From Salinispirillum sp049115955 (lineage in GTDB: Bacteria > Pseudomonadota > Gammaproteobacteria > Pseudomonadales > Natronospirillaceae), in NCBI GenBank assembly GCA_049115955.1, contig JAGDZJ010000012.1:1-64000 (forward strand): DNA of 64,000 nt. The letters run 5' to 3'. The notes beneath the pieces are model-generated. The model did no database searches, had not been told where the DNA came from, and was given only the letters and a program-made list of their open reading frames with translations. Positions within the stretch are counted from its first letter, which is position 1. Every line of letters starts with the position of its first letter. Of the stretch, positions 1 to 8,745 are shown piece by piece. A program made the translations under genes and the position numbers.

Positions 1-176
1 ATGGAGAGCCGAACAGCCATTTCCGGGCTTATTCCGGCACGCCCATTCAATATAGCGCTCAGAGTTTTCCGGCTAATACCTAGTGCGTCGGCAGCGTCAG
101 TGACAGACACCCCCAAAGGCTCCAAGCAAAGTTCTTTAATAATTTCCCCAGGATGTGGGGGGTTATGCATTAGCAT
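1..176 (-). CDS. higA: HigA-type XRE antitoxin, 5' part (runs off the window edge)
   Basis: Helix-turn-helix antitoxin that would bind and neutralise a HigB RNase and repress its own operon. Reading leftward the protein begins MLMHNPPHPGEIIKE, then VTDAADALGISRKTLSAILNGR and ISPEMAVRLS, the standard start of the HigA/VapI family (proline-rich N-terminus, then the HTH of the XRE fold). The start is either 176 or 170, nine or fifteen bases after the stop of the HigB-like frame at 186, the usual toxin-then-antitoxin order. The C-terminal half lies outside the window, so intactness cannot be judged. Its upstream toxin is a chimera (see 186-392), so this may now be an orphan antitoxin. Confidence 0.85.
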   Translation of the reverse strand, partial: MLMHNPPHPGEIIKELCLEPLGVSVTDAADALGISRKTLSAILNGRAGISPEMAVRLS

Positions 177-185
177 GGTAGTACC

Positions 186-392
186 TCAATGGTAGTCTTC
201 ATAATTGACGACCTCGGCGTCATCACCCACAAAAATGAACGTGACCCGCCAATTTCCGCTCACGGTGACAGACCAAGTGCCAGCTCGGTTGCCCACGAGC
301 TCATGCGTGCTTAGAACCACTTTGCCTTTCTTGAACTGCTTGATTTCATTGATGCCATCAAGAATCTCCGTACCAAGGTTTCTGTTACTCAT
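186..392 (-). pseudogene. Chimeric ORF: antitoxin N-terminus fused to HigB toxin C-terminus
   Basis: A 68-residue frame starting at 392. Residues 1-32 (MSNRNLGTEILDGINEIKQF, KKGK, STHEL) match the N-terminus of the XRE antitoxins paired with RelE/HigB2 toxins. Residues 33-68 (VGNRAGTWSVTVSGNWRVTF ending VNYEDYH) match the C-terminal half of a different toxin family, HigB. The switch falls at THEL/VGNRAG, where a HigB protein would read LKGDR. Seen: two unrelated halves in one continuous frame. Inferred: a deletion joined two neighbouring toxin-antitoxin modules, removing the antitoxin's HTH and the toxin's N-terminal half. It probably encodes no working toxin, though the frame is open and ends correctly ahead of higA. 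Confidence 0.7.
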
Positions 393-558
393 TCCTGATT
401 GCCTCCGCAATTTGCTTGAGCGTATGACTGGGGATACTGGCACGCCCTGATTTGCTGTACTGCGTGAGCATCCATATCTTGTAGTCAGATTTCTTCCAGT
501 AGTAAATTGCCCTGACACCACCGCTTCTTTTTTTAGGTCTCAGCCGTCTCTTCAAGGA
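385..558 (-). pseudogene. RelE/HigB2-like toxin, C-terminal remnant
   Basis: An open frame without its own start, bounded upstream by a TAG at 559-561, ends with GGVRAIYYWKKSDYKIWML, TQYSK and IAEAIRNE. The KRSGGxRxIYYW stretch followed by a hydrophobic strand and a basic C-terminus is the hallmark of RelE-superfamily toxins of the HigB2/Gp49 group. Its TAA (387-385) overlaps the ATG at 392 of the antitoxin-like start, as in intact modules of this type. The N-terminal half of the toxin is missing, so it is a degraded gene. Confidence 0.65.
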
Positions 559-797
559 CTATGAGAATAATCAATAGTTGTATTGCCACATTGCTGGACT
601 GAGCACAGCCCGTTGACCTAGTATACAAGCAGAACTTGTTCGATTCCTTTGTTGGCTTGCAGTTCTTCGTCAGGCACAGTGTTGTTAAGTAATAGTGCAA
701 TCGCGTAGGTTGTTGTAAATATAGGAACTGCGCGAACGGAGTATTCTTATGCTATGTATAAGTACGCTCACGTCCCGTCTTTAGGATTGGAGTCTAA
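559..797. other. Upstream region of the restriction operon
   Basis: AT-rich non-coding stretch between the divergent toxin remnant and hsdR. A small perfect dyad ACAAG-CAGAA-CTTGT lies at 625-639 and could bind a regulator. I cannot place a convincing -35/-10 pair; a TATGCT/TATAAG-rich segment near 748-762 is the likeliest -10 area. The ribosome site GGAG lies at 787-790, about seven bases before the hsdR ATG. Confidence 0.35.
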
Positions 798-3110
798 ATG
801 GTTTCTGAAGCCGATACCCGAGCGAACTACATAGATCCCGCGCTAAACGCTGCACACTGGCAACCTAGAAACATCATTCGGGAACACTACTTCACCGATG
901 GTCGAAAAATGGCAGGGGGTGTGCGTGGGCGGCGGTGCTTTGTGGATTATCTGCTTCATAAAGATAACCGTTACCTTGCCGTAGTTGAAGCCAAGAAGGA
1001 ATCCGAACATCCAACAAAAGGCCTGCAACAAGCCATCGACTATGCGAACAAGCTTCGCGTTCGCTTTGTCTATTCCAGTAACGGAAAACAAATCTACGAG
1101 CTTGATCTGGTAACAGGCAAAGGCGACTACATAGAGTTTTACCCAACGCCTGCAGAGCTGGAAAAACGCTATGTAGATAAAAACACTAACCTCAGCCAAG
1201 AATTAAGAAATATCCCCTTTCATCTTGAGGGTGCGATGCAGCCGCGCTATTACCAAGAGTTGGCTGTTCATGCGGCTACAGATGCCATCGGTCAAGGCAA
1301 ATCCCGCATCTTGCTCACACTGGCCACCGGTACCGGTAAAACCTTCATCGCCTTTCAAATTGTTCATAAGGTATTTCAGGCACGCTGGAACCGTGACAAC
1401 CCGGGCTCACGCAGGCCACGAGTTCTGTTTCTGGCCGACCGTAATATCCTAGCCGACCAAGCCATTAACACCTTCAATCCTTATGAAAAAGACCTGATCA
1501 AAATCAATGGGGAAGAGGTTCGCAAACGCAATGGTATGGTGCTCACCAATGCGTACATTTTTTTCGCGATTTATCAGGCGATTGCGGAACGAGAAAACAT
1601 CGATGGCTACTACAAAGCCTATCCCAAGGACTTTTTTGATCTAGTGTTGATTGATGAATGTCACCGCGGCGCAGCCAATGAAGCAGGCTCCTGGCGAGCC
1701 ATTCTTGATCACTTCAGCAGCTCCGTGCATTTGGGCTTAACCGCCACACCAAAACGCACCGATAACGTAGACACTTATGAATACTTCGGACAACCGGCGT
1801 ACGTGTATTCACTGAAAGATGGCATCAATGATGGCTTCCTTACTCCGTATAGGGTTAAGCGAGTAAGAACCAACCTAGATGAACTGGTACTCACCAAAGA
1901 TGATGTGATCGTCGAAGGTGAATCAGGTCAGGATTTGTATCAAGTCGCAGACTACGACCGCAAAATCATTGTTGATGAACGCACAGAGCTGGTCGCCAAA
2001 GCCATCTTACAAAATATCAACCCGTTGGAAAAAACCATTGTCTTCTGTGAGAACCAGAATCATGCGCTAACCATGCGTGACATGATCAACAAATATAAAA
2101 CCGTCAAAGACCCGTATTACTGTGTGCGAGTGACCAGTGACGAAGGCAAAGTCGGCCGTGAACTGCTAGAAAAATTTCAGGATAACGATAAAGACATTCC
2201 TGCCATTCTTACCTCATCACAAATGCTTACCACCGGTGTTGATGCCCGAAACGTGCGCAATGTGGTATTGGATCGAACAATAGGCTCAATGGTGGAGTTC
2301 AAACAGATTATCGGTCGTGGAACCCGTGTGTTTGACGGTAAAGACTACTTCACCATCGTGGATTTTCGGGGCGCAACGAATAACTTCTATGATGAGGAAT
2401 GGGACGGCGAGCCTGAAGCGTCTGAACCAGCAGGAATCAGAGAGCCAACCCCGCCTTATACACCAGAGTCTCCGGAAGGCGGCGAAGGCCCTGAGACAGA
2501 AACAAGTGAGCCCCGCCCAAGACTGAAAGTGAAACTTGGCAAACACCGCGAACTAAAGGTCATCGATATCGAAACTCGCTATATAGACGAAAATGGCAAA
2601 CCGCTCAGCATTCAGGAATTTGTTGAACGGTTAATTCAACAACTCCCTGGATTGTTCAAAAGTGTTGATGAGCTTCGTGACATCTGGTCAGACCCAGATT
2701 TGCGCGAACAACTGCTGGCAAAACTGGTACAGGCGGGCTTTGACAAAGAGCAGCTCTCCACCCTGCGTCGTATGTTTGAAGCGGACGATTGCGATATGTT
2801 CGATCTGTTGGCGTTTCTAGCGTTCGAGCAGCCAATGTCCACACGAAAGGCACGTGCCGATAGCGTGCGTGCCAATGACGCTTTTTTCAGTCAGTACCAG
2901 CAAGCAAAAGCACAAGAATTTTTGCACTTTGTGCTCAACCGATATGAGCAAACGGGTAGCTCGGAATTATCCCGCGAACGCTTGCCAGCCCTGATCGAGT
3001 TATCGGGCTTGGGCACCACTAAAGATGCTTCTATGGCTTTTGACGGAAAACCAGCGCAACTACTCACCGCGTTCAAACAACTGCAACATCAACTGTACAA
3101 TGTGGGCTAA
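798..3110 (+). CDS. hsdR: Type I restriction enzyme, R (motor/nuclease) subunit
   Basis: Translocating, cutting subunit of a type I restriction-modification enzyme. The N-terminal PD-(D/E)xK nuclease shows D50 and E64-A-K66. The helicase motor follows: ATGTGKT Walker A at 176-182, DECH at 286-289, LTATPKRTD (motif III), and motif VI in QIIGRGTRV. The C-terminal third (after a Pro/Glu-rich linker near 540-570) resembles the EcoEI-type HsdR C-terminal domain that binds the methylase core. At 770 residues it is of the shorter EcoAI/EcoEI-like (IB) class. First gene of a compact operon; the next gene starts four bases on. AT-richer than the metabolic genes to the right, consistent with transfer. 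Confidence 0.93.
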   Translation: MVSEADTRANYIDPALNAAHWQPRNIIREHYFTDGRKMAGGVRGRRCFVDYLLHKDNRYLAVVEAKKESEHPTKGLQQAIDYANKLRVRFVYSSNGKQIYELDLVTGKGDYIEFYPTPAELEKRYVDKNTNLSQELRNIPFHLEGAMQPRYYQELAVHAATDAIGQGKSRILLTLATGTGKTFIAFQIVHKVFQARWNRDNPGSRRPRVLFLADRNILADQAINTFNPYEKDLIKINGEEVRKRNGMVLTNAYIFFAIYQAIAERENIDGYYKAYPKDFFDLVLIDECHRGAANEAGSWRAILDHFSSSVHLGLTATPKRTDNVDTYEYFGQPAYVYSLKDGINDGFLTPYRVKRVRTNLDELVLTKDDVIVEGESGQDLYQVADYDRKIIVDERTELVAKAILQNINPLEKTIVFCENQNHALTMRDMINKYKTVKDPYYCVRVTSDEGKVGRELLEKFQDNDKDIPAILTSSQMLTTGVDARNVRNVVLDRTIGSMVEFKQIIGRGTRVFDGKDYFTIVDFRGATNNFYDEEWDGEPEASEPAGIREPTPPYTPESPEGGEGPETETSEPRPRLKVKLGKHRELKVIDIETRYIDENGKPLSIQEFVERLIQQLPGLFKSVDELRDIWSDPDLREQLLAKLVQAGFDKEQLSTLRRMFEADDCDMFDLLAFLAFEQPMSTRKARADSVRANDAFFSQYQQAKAQEFLHFVLNRYEQTGSSELSRERLPALIELSGLGTTKDASMAFDGKPAQLLTAFKQLQHQLYNVG

Positions 3111-3113
3111 CCA

Positions 3114-4910
3114 ATGGAACTGAACTTAGCTCCCAATCCGTTGCATCATCAAAGGCAAACTTTACGCATTGATAAGGTTGCGACATTGATTGGCGAAAAC
3201 GGCTCTGGCAAATCGAGCATTTTGCAGTCTGTTTTTGAGCAACGATTAGCAGGACGAGATCACGAGCACCTTAAAGTCGTGTGCTTCTCTTCAGGTCAGA
3301 ATGAAAATTACTCAGAAAAGTTCAGCACCTATTTAAAGAGAGAAAGACAAGCCGGCCGCGGCCTCACCCTTAATTGTTTCTACTTCGATAAATCTTGGTC
3401 GAAACTGTTGATTTTTTTAGCCACTGCCATCAAACGTAATGGCAAAGTTCGGTCTTTTCTGGTTGAACATGGCTATGTCACTGAATCTAAGCCAGACAAA
3501 GACGATCTAACCACAACCTTCAAATGCGCTTTTAAAGTAGACAAAAACTACATTGCACGGGTACAGGATGCGCTTAAACGTGAGGCAGGAGGTGAGGCAG
3601 ATACATTGCGTGCTACGCCATACTTCAGATCGTTGGAAAGCTTTATTACCAATCTGATCTCGCGTGACTACGAGTTCGAAGAGCCACTGCGAAAGCGAAC
3701 TATCGATCTCACTGCGAACGGTTTAATCCAGGCTTCCTTCGACTACCCCCGACAGCTACAAGCCGGTGATGATGAGGGGGAAGCAGGAGAGTTAAATGCA
3801 CAAGCTATGGCCCACACCTGGGACCCGGAAGTAGCTTTTTTTACTCAAGCTGCCGATAACAACTACTTTATAGACAAGCCACGGTGCCAGCTCGTATTCA
3901 ACAATAATATCGAGTTAGATCAGTTCAGCGATGGAGAATACCAGCTCCTGTTTCTGTATGCGTTGATAGACTTGTTCGATTCCGATAGCACTCTGTTCTT
4001 GTTTGACGAGGCAGATTCGCACCTTCACTATAAGAACGTCGAAAAGCTCTGGGTGCTACTGCACAGCATAAAAGGCCATGCCATCACTACCACGCACCTG
4101 CTCGATTCCATTTCTGCCAAAGAGAATCGCATAGAACACCTGAAAGTCGTAGAAAAGGGCCGAATTAGTGAAGATAACAAGATCAAGCAGCTCATCAACC
4201 GCTTAAGCGTTCTATCGCGTGCAAAATCCGTTGAGTTTGAGATCTGCGGCAAGTTGCCAAATATAGCGTTATTAGATGACTACAATGACTGGGTTATATT
4301 TACCAAACTTGCTGCACGTGCAGGTCTCCAAGTAGATAGATTGTCCGCCGTACATGCCATGAAGAAGTCATCGAGCTATACAACCTCGAATGAAACCTTT
4401 GGCAAAGGTAAGATTGATTGGTTACATGGCTTGAGTAAGATCGAATCCTCACTGGTTACGACTAAGATTTTTCTGATTTGCGATCGGGATGAAGCTGCCT
4501 TGGATTGGAGCGCGGCCAATGGCGTACAAGTAAATGGGCAAATGTACCGTGATTTACTCAATTCCATTCAGTGGCCGCAAGGCATAGGAGTGACACCGTA
4601 TCTACTTGCGTGGAAACGCCGCGAAATCAAAAACTACTTGCTCTCATTTACAGCGTTAGAGCATCACAACGTTCTTGGCCAAATCAATAATGGCAATATC
4701 GCGCAGCGCAACCATCTACAATCCAATGATCCTAGCGATAACGACGACATTCGCAGGCTAAATGTCAAAGATGTCATCAACCCGCTGATTAACACGGATG
4801 GCATAGGCTTAGACCTAGAAAAACTACAGGCCTACATTGACCTAATTCCAATAGAAGAAATCAGTGAAGACATCACCAATATGTACAATTTTATTATCGG
4901 AAAACTCTAA
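3114..4910 (+). CDS. AAA ATPase with C-terminal TOPRIM/DUF4435-like domain (PARIS/OLD-like)
   Basis: 598 residues. Walker A GENGSGKSS lies at 27-35; an inserted helical region follows; Walker B LFLFDEADSHLH has its acidic pair at 298-299; and THLLDSI is an H-loop-like sensor. This is the SMC/ABC-like ATPase core of the AAA_15/AAA_21 kind. The C-terminal part has PNIALLDDYND, then IFLICDRDE with D457/D459/E460, then LLAWKRREIKNYLL. An acidic DxDE followed by a (R)REI(E/K)NYLL helix is typical of TOPRIM nuclease ends in OLD and DUF4435 proteins. It sits between hsdR and hsdM with three- and two-base gaps. Known: fused AAA_15-DUF4435 proteins form single-gene PARIS systems that respond to phage anti-restriction proteins. 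Inferred: a guard for the surrounding restriction enzyme. The exact family is not certain. Confidence 0.65.
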   Translation: MELNLAPNPLHHQRQTLRIDKVATLIGENGSGKSSILQSVFEQRLAGRDHEHLKVVCFSSGQNENYSEKFSTYLKRERQAGRGLTLNCFYFDKSWSKLLIFLATAIKRNGKVRSFLVEHGYVTESKPDKDDLTTTFKCAFKVDKNYIARVQDALKREAGGEADTLRATPYFRSLESFITNLISRDYEFEEPLRKRTIDLTANGLIQASFDYPRQLQAGDDEGEAGELNAQAMAHTWDPEVAFFTQAADNNYFIDKPRCQLVFNNNIELDQFSDGEYQLLFLYALIDLFDSDSTLFLFDEADSHLHYKNVEKLWVLLHSIKGHAITTTHLLDSISAKENRIEHLKVVEKGRISEDNKIKQLINRLSVLSRAKSVEFEICGKLPNIALLDDYNDWVIFTKLAARAGLQVDRLSAVHAMKKSSSYTTSNETFGKGKIDWLHGLSKIESSLVTTKIFLICDRDEAALDWSAANGVQVNGQMYRDLLNSIQWPQGIGVTPYLLAWKRREIKNYLLSFTALEHHNVLGQINNGNIAQRNHLQSNDPSDNDDIRRLNVKDVINPLINTDGIGLDLEKLQAYIDLIPIEEISEDITNMYNFIIGKL

Positions 4911-4912
4911 GC

Positions 4913-6391
4913 ATGTCACTCCAGCAAAAAATTGACCGCATCACCGACATCCTACGCCGCGACGATGGCATCAGCGGTGCCATGCATTACACAGAGCAAA
5001 CCTCCTGGGTCTTGTTCCTGAAGTTTCTCGATGATTACGAATCCGAAAAAGAAGACGAAGCGGTGTTGTCGGGTAAAGACTACTACCCAGTATTGGATGC
5101 CGAACACCGCTGGGCCACTTGGGCTTGCCCCAAAACTGCCGAAGGCAGGTTAGACTTGGCTCGCGCAAAAACCGGGGATGACCTAACCGACTACGTGAAC
5201 AACCAGCTTTTTCCCTACCTAAAAAGCTTTGCCAATGCCACTGCGACTGGCGCGGACCCCAAGTCCTTTACCTACAAGATTGGTGCAATCTTTCAGTACT
5301 TAGATAACAAAGTAGCTTCTGGTCACACCCTGCGCGAAGTGCTGGATATTATCGATACCCTGAACTTTCAATCCAGCGACGAGATGTTTGAGTTATCGCT
5401 GGTTTATGAAGGTTTGCTACAGAATATGGGCGATGCGGGCGGTTATGCCGGCGAATTCTATACGCCGCGCCCAGTAGTGCGCGCCATGATCAAAGCCATA
5501 GACCCACAAGCAGGGCAAACCATTTATGATGCTGCAGCCGGTTCGTGCGGCTTCCTAGTAGAAGCCTTTGATCACTTAAAAGTTAAAAAGAGTGAGCTTT
5601 CAACAGAGCAATGGAACTTCATTCAGCGCGATACCTTCTTTGGCTTTGAGAAGACTTCACTGGCCTACGTCATGGGCATGATGAACCTTATTTTGCATGG
5701 CATTGAATCACCCAACCTCTACCGTGGTAATACGCTGACGCAAAACATCCGCGATATTCAGGAAAAGGACCGTTACGACATCATTCTGGCTAACCCGCCG
5801 TTTGGCGGCAAAGAGAAACCTCAAATTCAGCAAAACTTCCCAATTCAAGCCAATGCTACCGAATTGCTTTTTTTACAGCACTTTATGAAAACCTTAAAAA
5901 GTGGCGGTAAAGCGGCAATCGTGGTGCCAGAAGGCGTGCTATTCCAAATCAACAGCGCCTTTAAGCAAGTGAAGCAGGAACTGCTGGAAAACTTTAACCT
6001 GCACACCATTTTAAGCCTGCCGGCTGGCGTATTTTTGCCTTATTCGGGTGTTAAAACCAACGTGCTGTTTTTTGAGCGCAACGGTGGCACCAGCGATGTG
6101 TGGTACTACGAATGTGAGCCCGAGCAAAAGCTCACCAAAAATAAACCGATCACCGACGAGCACCTAAAAGAGTTTGTTGAGTTGTATAGCAGCCGTGATA
6201 CAACTGATCGCTCATGGACGGTATCAGTCAGCAAGCTATCTGAAGATTATGACCTATCTGCCAAAAACCCAGCTAAGCAAAAAGATGCCGAGCATCTAGC
6301 ACCAAGCGATATTCTTAAGCAGATCCGCATCAAAGAAAAACTGGTATCTGGCCTGCTGGATGAAATTGAAAACCTGTTGGCGGAGAAGTAA
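4913..6391 (+). CDS. hsdM: Type I DNA N6-adenine methyltransferase, M subunit
   Basis: 492 residues. The N-terminal HsdM helical domain (LQQKIDRITDILRRDDG, then EQTSWVLFLKFLDDYE) is followed by the N6-adenine methylase: AdoMet motif I DAAAGSCGFLVEAF at about 206-219 and the catalytic NPPF at 294-297. GGYAGEFYTPRPVVRAM precedes motif I as in all HsdM proteins. With HsdS it forms the modification core and, with HsdR, the restriction complex. It starts two bases after the AAA ATPase gene and ends two bases before hsdS, so the three are surely co-transcribed. Full length, no damaged motif. Confidence 0.95.
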   Translation: MSLQQKIDRITDILRRDDGISGAMHYTEQTSWVLFLKFLDDYESEKEDEAVLSGKDYYPVLDAEHRWATWACPKTAEGRLDLARAKTGDDLTDYVNNQLFPYLKSFANATATGADPKSFTYKIGAIFQYLDNKVASGHTLREVLDIIDTLNFQSSDEMFELSLVYEGLLQNMGDAGGYAGEFYTPRPVVRAMIKAIDPQAGQTIYDAAAGSCGFLVEAFDHLKVKKSELSTEQWNFIQRDTFFGFEKTSLAYVMGMMNLILHGIESPNLYRGNTLTQNIRDIQEKDRYDIILANPPFGGKEKPQIQQNFPIQANATELLFLQHFMKTLKSGGKAAIVVPEGVLFQINSAFKQVKQELLENFNLHTILSLPAGVFLPYSGVKTNVLFFERNGGTSDVWYYECEPEQKLTKNKPITDEHLKEFVELYSSRDTTDRSWTVSVSKLSEDYDLSAKNPAKQKDAEHLAPSDILKQIRIKEKLVSGLLDEIENLLAEK

Positions 6392-6393
6392 GT

Positions 6394-7608
6394 ATGGAGC
6401 AGGTTCTATATCAATTACCAGATGGGTGGCACTGGCACAAGCTGAAAGAACTCACAACCAAAATTGGTAGTGGAGCAACACCGAAAGGAGGAGACAAAGC
6501 TTATAAGCGAAGTGGTATCTCACTGATCAGAAGTTTAAATGTACACGACTGCCTCTTTAAAGACGACAGGCTGGCATTTATAGATAACGAACAAGCTGAT
6601 GCTCTCAAAAATGTAATTGTCGAGAGTGGTGACGTGTTGCTGAATATTACTGGGGCGTCTATTGCGAGATGCTGTATTGTTCCTGATGAGTTCTTGCCAG
6701 CTCGTGTGAATCAACATGTGACGATAATTAGGTCAACAGAGAAAGTCGAAAGTAAGTTTCTGAACTATTTGATCGTAAGCCCAAAGTTTAAGGCACAACT
6801 GCTTTGGCAAGGTGCTGGCGGTGCGACAAGACAGGCCCTTACTAAAGCAATGGTTGAAGAGCTGGATATACCTCTTCCTAGTTTGCCGGAACAAAAACGC
6901 ATCGTCGAAAAACTCGATGCACTACTCACCCGCATAGACACAGCCATTGAGCATTTGCAGGAAAGCATCACACTGGCTGATGCGCTACTGAAAAGCTCGC
7001 TAAGCTCCATGCTTAGCAAGCACGAGCATTGGGAACAGGTTAGATTGAATGGTGTTTGCCATATCACCTCAAAATTATGTGATCCAAGAGAAGAAGAATA
7101 CTTAGACATGTATCATGTTGGCGGGGCAAACATCACGTCGTTTAGCGGTGAGCTGATAGACTTGAAAAAAGCAAGAGAAGAGAAGCTTATTTCTGGTAAG
7201 TTTCCTTTTGATGACAGTATGGTTTTGTACAGTAAAATCAGACCGTATCTTATGAAAGTCGCTAGACCATCGATTTCTGGTATCTGTAGTGCAGATATTT
7301 ATCCTCTAGCACCGGACAGCCAAAAGATGACTAGGGATTTTTTATTCTATCTGTTGCTATCTGAACCGTTTACTCAATACGCAATTGAAGGCTCAAGTCG
7401 AGCAGGGATGCCAAAGGTCAATCGCAACCATCTCTTCAACTTTGAATTCCATTTACCACCAATAGATGAACAAAAGTCTATATGTGAATCTCTTGATGCC
7501 TTAGTTGATAAAACTAATGAAGTGAATAAAGAGCTGGATAGCAAGCTATCTTATTTGGTAGGTATAAAGACTTCAATTCTCAATTCCGCCTTTAAGGGCG
7601 AGCTCTAA
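6394..7608 (+). CDS. hsdS: Type I restriction-modification specificity subunit
   Basis: 404 residues with the two-repeat HsdS layout. The first target-recognition domain opens with the signature LPDGWHWHKLKELTTKIGSG-ATP and SLIRSLNV. The first conserved helix holds LPSLPEQKRIVEKLDALLTR with a long coil to about residue 205. The second recognition domain starts near EHWEQVRLNG. The second conserved helix holds PPIDEQKSICESLDALVDK and ends IKTSILNSAFKGEL. The gene determines the bipartite DNA target, which cannot be read from sequence. Both recognition domains look complete, so the enzyme is predicted active. It is nine bases from the next gene, which has a strong AAGGAGG site. Confidence 0.93.
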   Translation: MEQVLYQLPDGWHWHKLKELTTKIGSGATPKGGDKAYKRSGISLIRSLNVHDCLFKDDRLAFIDNEQADALKNVIVESGDVLLNITGASIARCCIVPDEFLPARVNQHVTIIRSTEKVESKFLNYLIVSPKFKAQLLWQGAGGATRQALTKAMVEELDIPLPSLPEQKRIVEKLDALLTRIDTAIEHLQESITLADALLKSSLSSMLSKHEHWEQVRLNGVCHITSKLCDPREEEYLDMYHVGGANITSFSGELIDLKKAREEKLISGKFPFDDSMVLYSKIRPYLMKVARPSISGICSADIYPLAPDSQKMTRDFLFYLLLSEPFTQYAIEGSSRAGMPKVNRNHLFNFEFHLPPIDEQKSICESLDALVDKTNEVNKELDSKLSYLVGIKTSILNSAFKGEL

Positions 7609-7617
7609 GGAGGAAGT

Positions 7618-8745
7618 ATGAGTGGTGGTAAAACAAAAAATGCAGCGTTAAAAACTGCTTTATCATTTCATTATCAAGTACTGATTGGTTTGGACAAGTG
7701 CTTTTCACTTGAAGATGGACAATCAGTTTGGTTCGAAAAAGACGGTGATGTTAGCTTGGTTTTTCCAGACTCGTTGGAAGCAGCACAAATTGAAGTGAAA
7801 GATTACTCAGCGGCACTCACTGACAACCACGAAAACCTCTGGAAAACATTAAAAAACTGGCTTGCTCCAGAGTTCGACCACACCCAATATGGGGTTTTGG
7901 TGCTACATACTACACAGGCATTTGGCGCGACTACTCGTCTGAAAGACTGGAATGCACAAAGTGCAGAACAGTGTCTGCAAATACTAAAGGATATCTTCTT
8001 CAGTCGGCCAGAAGAAGAACGAAATGCCGATAATCCATCAGAAGTTATCAAGCTGCAAAAGGCTGTAATGGAAGCTGACGAGCAATTGCTTAAAAGCGTA
8101 ATCGGTAAAGTTACATTATTTACGCAAGCCGATAACGCACAGATTTTGGAAAAGCTGATACTTTCCAGACCAGTAGGAATTCCCAAAAATAACCTGAAAA
8201 GTTACCTACACGGGCTTATTGGCTTTGTGTACACGCAGGCAAATCAGCAATCTTGGAGTATCAAGTACCAAGAATTTGCAGCGAAGTGCGAGGAGCTAAC
8301 GGCGCTTCTTTGTAAAAAAGAGTTCACCTTTCCTTCCTTTTCGGGCTATGAGGCGTCTGATCTGGAAGTTGAGTTACACCAAGATAGACCGTTCGTACAA
8401 AAAATTGCTGAAATCGAACATCATGACATGATACCTGATGCAGTAGGTAACTGGCTTGAGTTGCAAAACTCTCTGCTGGAGCAGTTGGATGAGTATCCAC
8501 TCTATAAAGATAAAACGGTTACTTATCAAAATCAATTGGTCAAGAAATATAAGCTTGCTCATTCAAGTGCGCAACTTGAAGTAATGGATGCAATTACAAG
8601 TTCAAAATTGCTATACAATAAAACCATAGGTGAACAGCCATTGAACATGGGCAACGATATCCCGCCTATTGAATACAAAAATGGACTGATACACGACGCC
8701 ATGGATGATGAAGAACGTGACTTAAAATGGAGGGTTAAGCCATGA
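7618..8745 (+). CDS. ABC-3C effector candidate: Cap4/DUF4297-like nuclease
   Basis: 375 residues. The N-terminal about 150 residues carry FHYQVLIGLDKC, VWFEKDGDVSLV, QIEVKDYS and LTDNHENLWKTLKNW. This succession (an E/D near 40-44, then Q57-x-E59-x-K61, then the WKTLxNW helix) matches the dsDNA nuclease domain of Cap4/DUF4297 proteins, a PD-(D/E)xK fold. The remainder (FTQADNAQILEKLI, then helical repeats) is unassigned and probably the partner-binding part. A strong AAGGAGGA ribosome site precedes the ATG, and its 3' end overlaps the next start by four bases. With the next two genes it makes the effector / middle component / ATPase order described for ABC-3C conflict systems. The nuclease call is inference from motifs. 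Confidence 0.65.
   Translation: MSGGKTKNAALKTALSFHYQVLIGLDKCFSLEDGQSVWFEKDGDVSLVFPDSLEAAQIEVKDYSAALTDNHENLWKTLKNWLAPEFDHTQYGVLVLHTTQAFGATTRLKDWNAQSAEQCLQILKDIFFSRPEEERNADNPSEVIKLQKAVMEADEQLLKSVIGKVTLFTQADNAQILEKLILSRPVGIPKNNLKSYLHGLIGFVYTQANQQSWSIKYQEFAAKCEELTALLCKKEFTFPSFSGYEASDLEVELHQDRPFVQKIAEIEHHDMIPDAVGNWLELQNSLLEQLDEYPLYKDKTVTYQNQLVKKYKLAHSSAQLEVMDAITSSKLLYNKTIGEQPLNMGNDIPPIEYKNGLIHDAMDDEERDLKWRVKP

Noticed and set aside
625..639. Controller (C-protein) box before hsdR
   Set aside because: A single 5-bp-arm dyad is too short and no controller gene is present; retained only as a remark.
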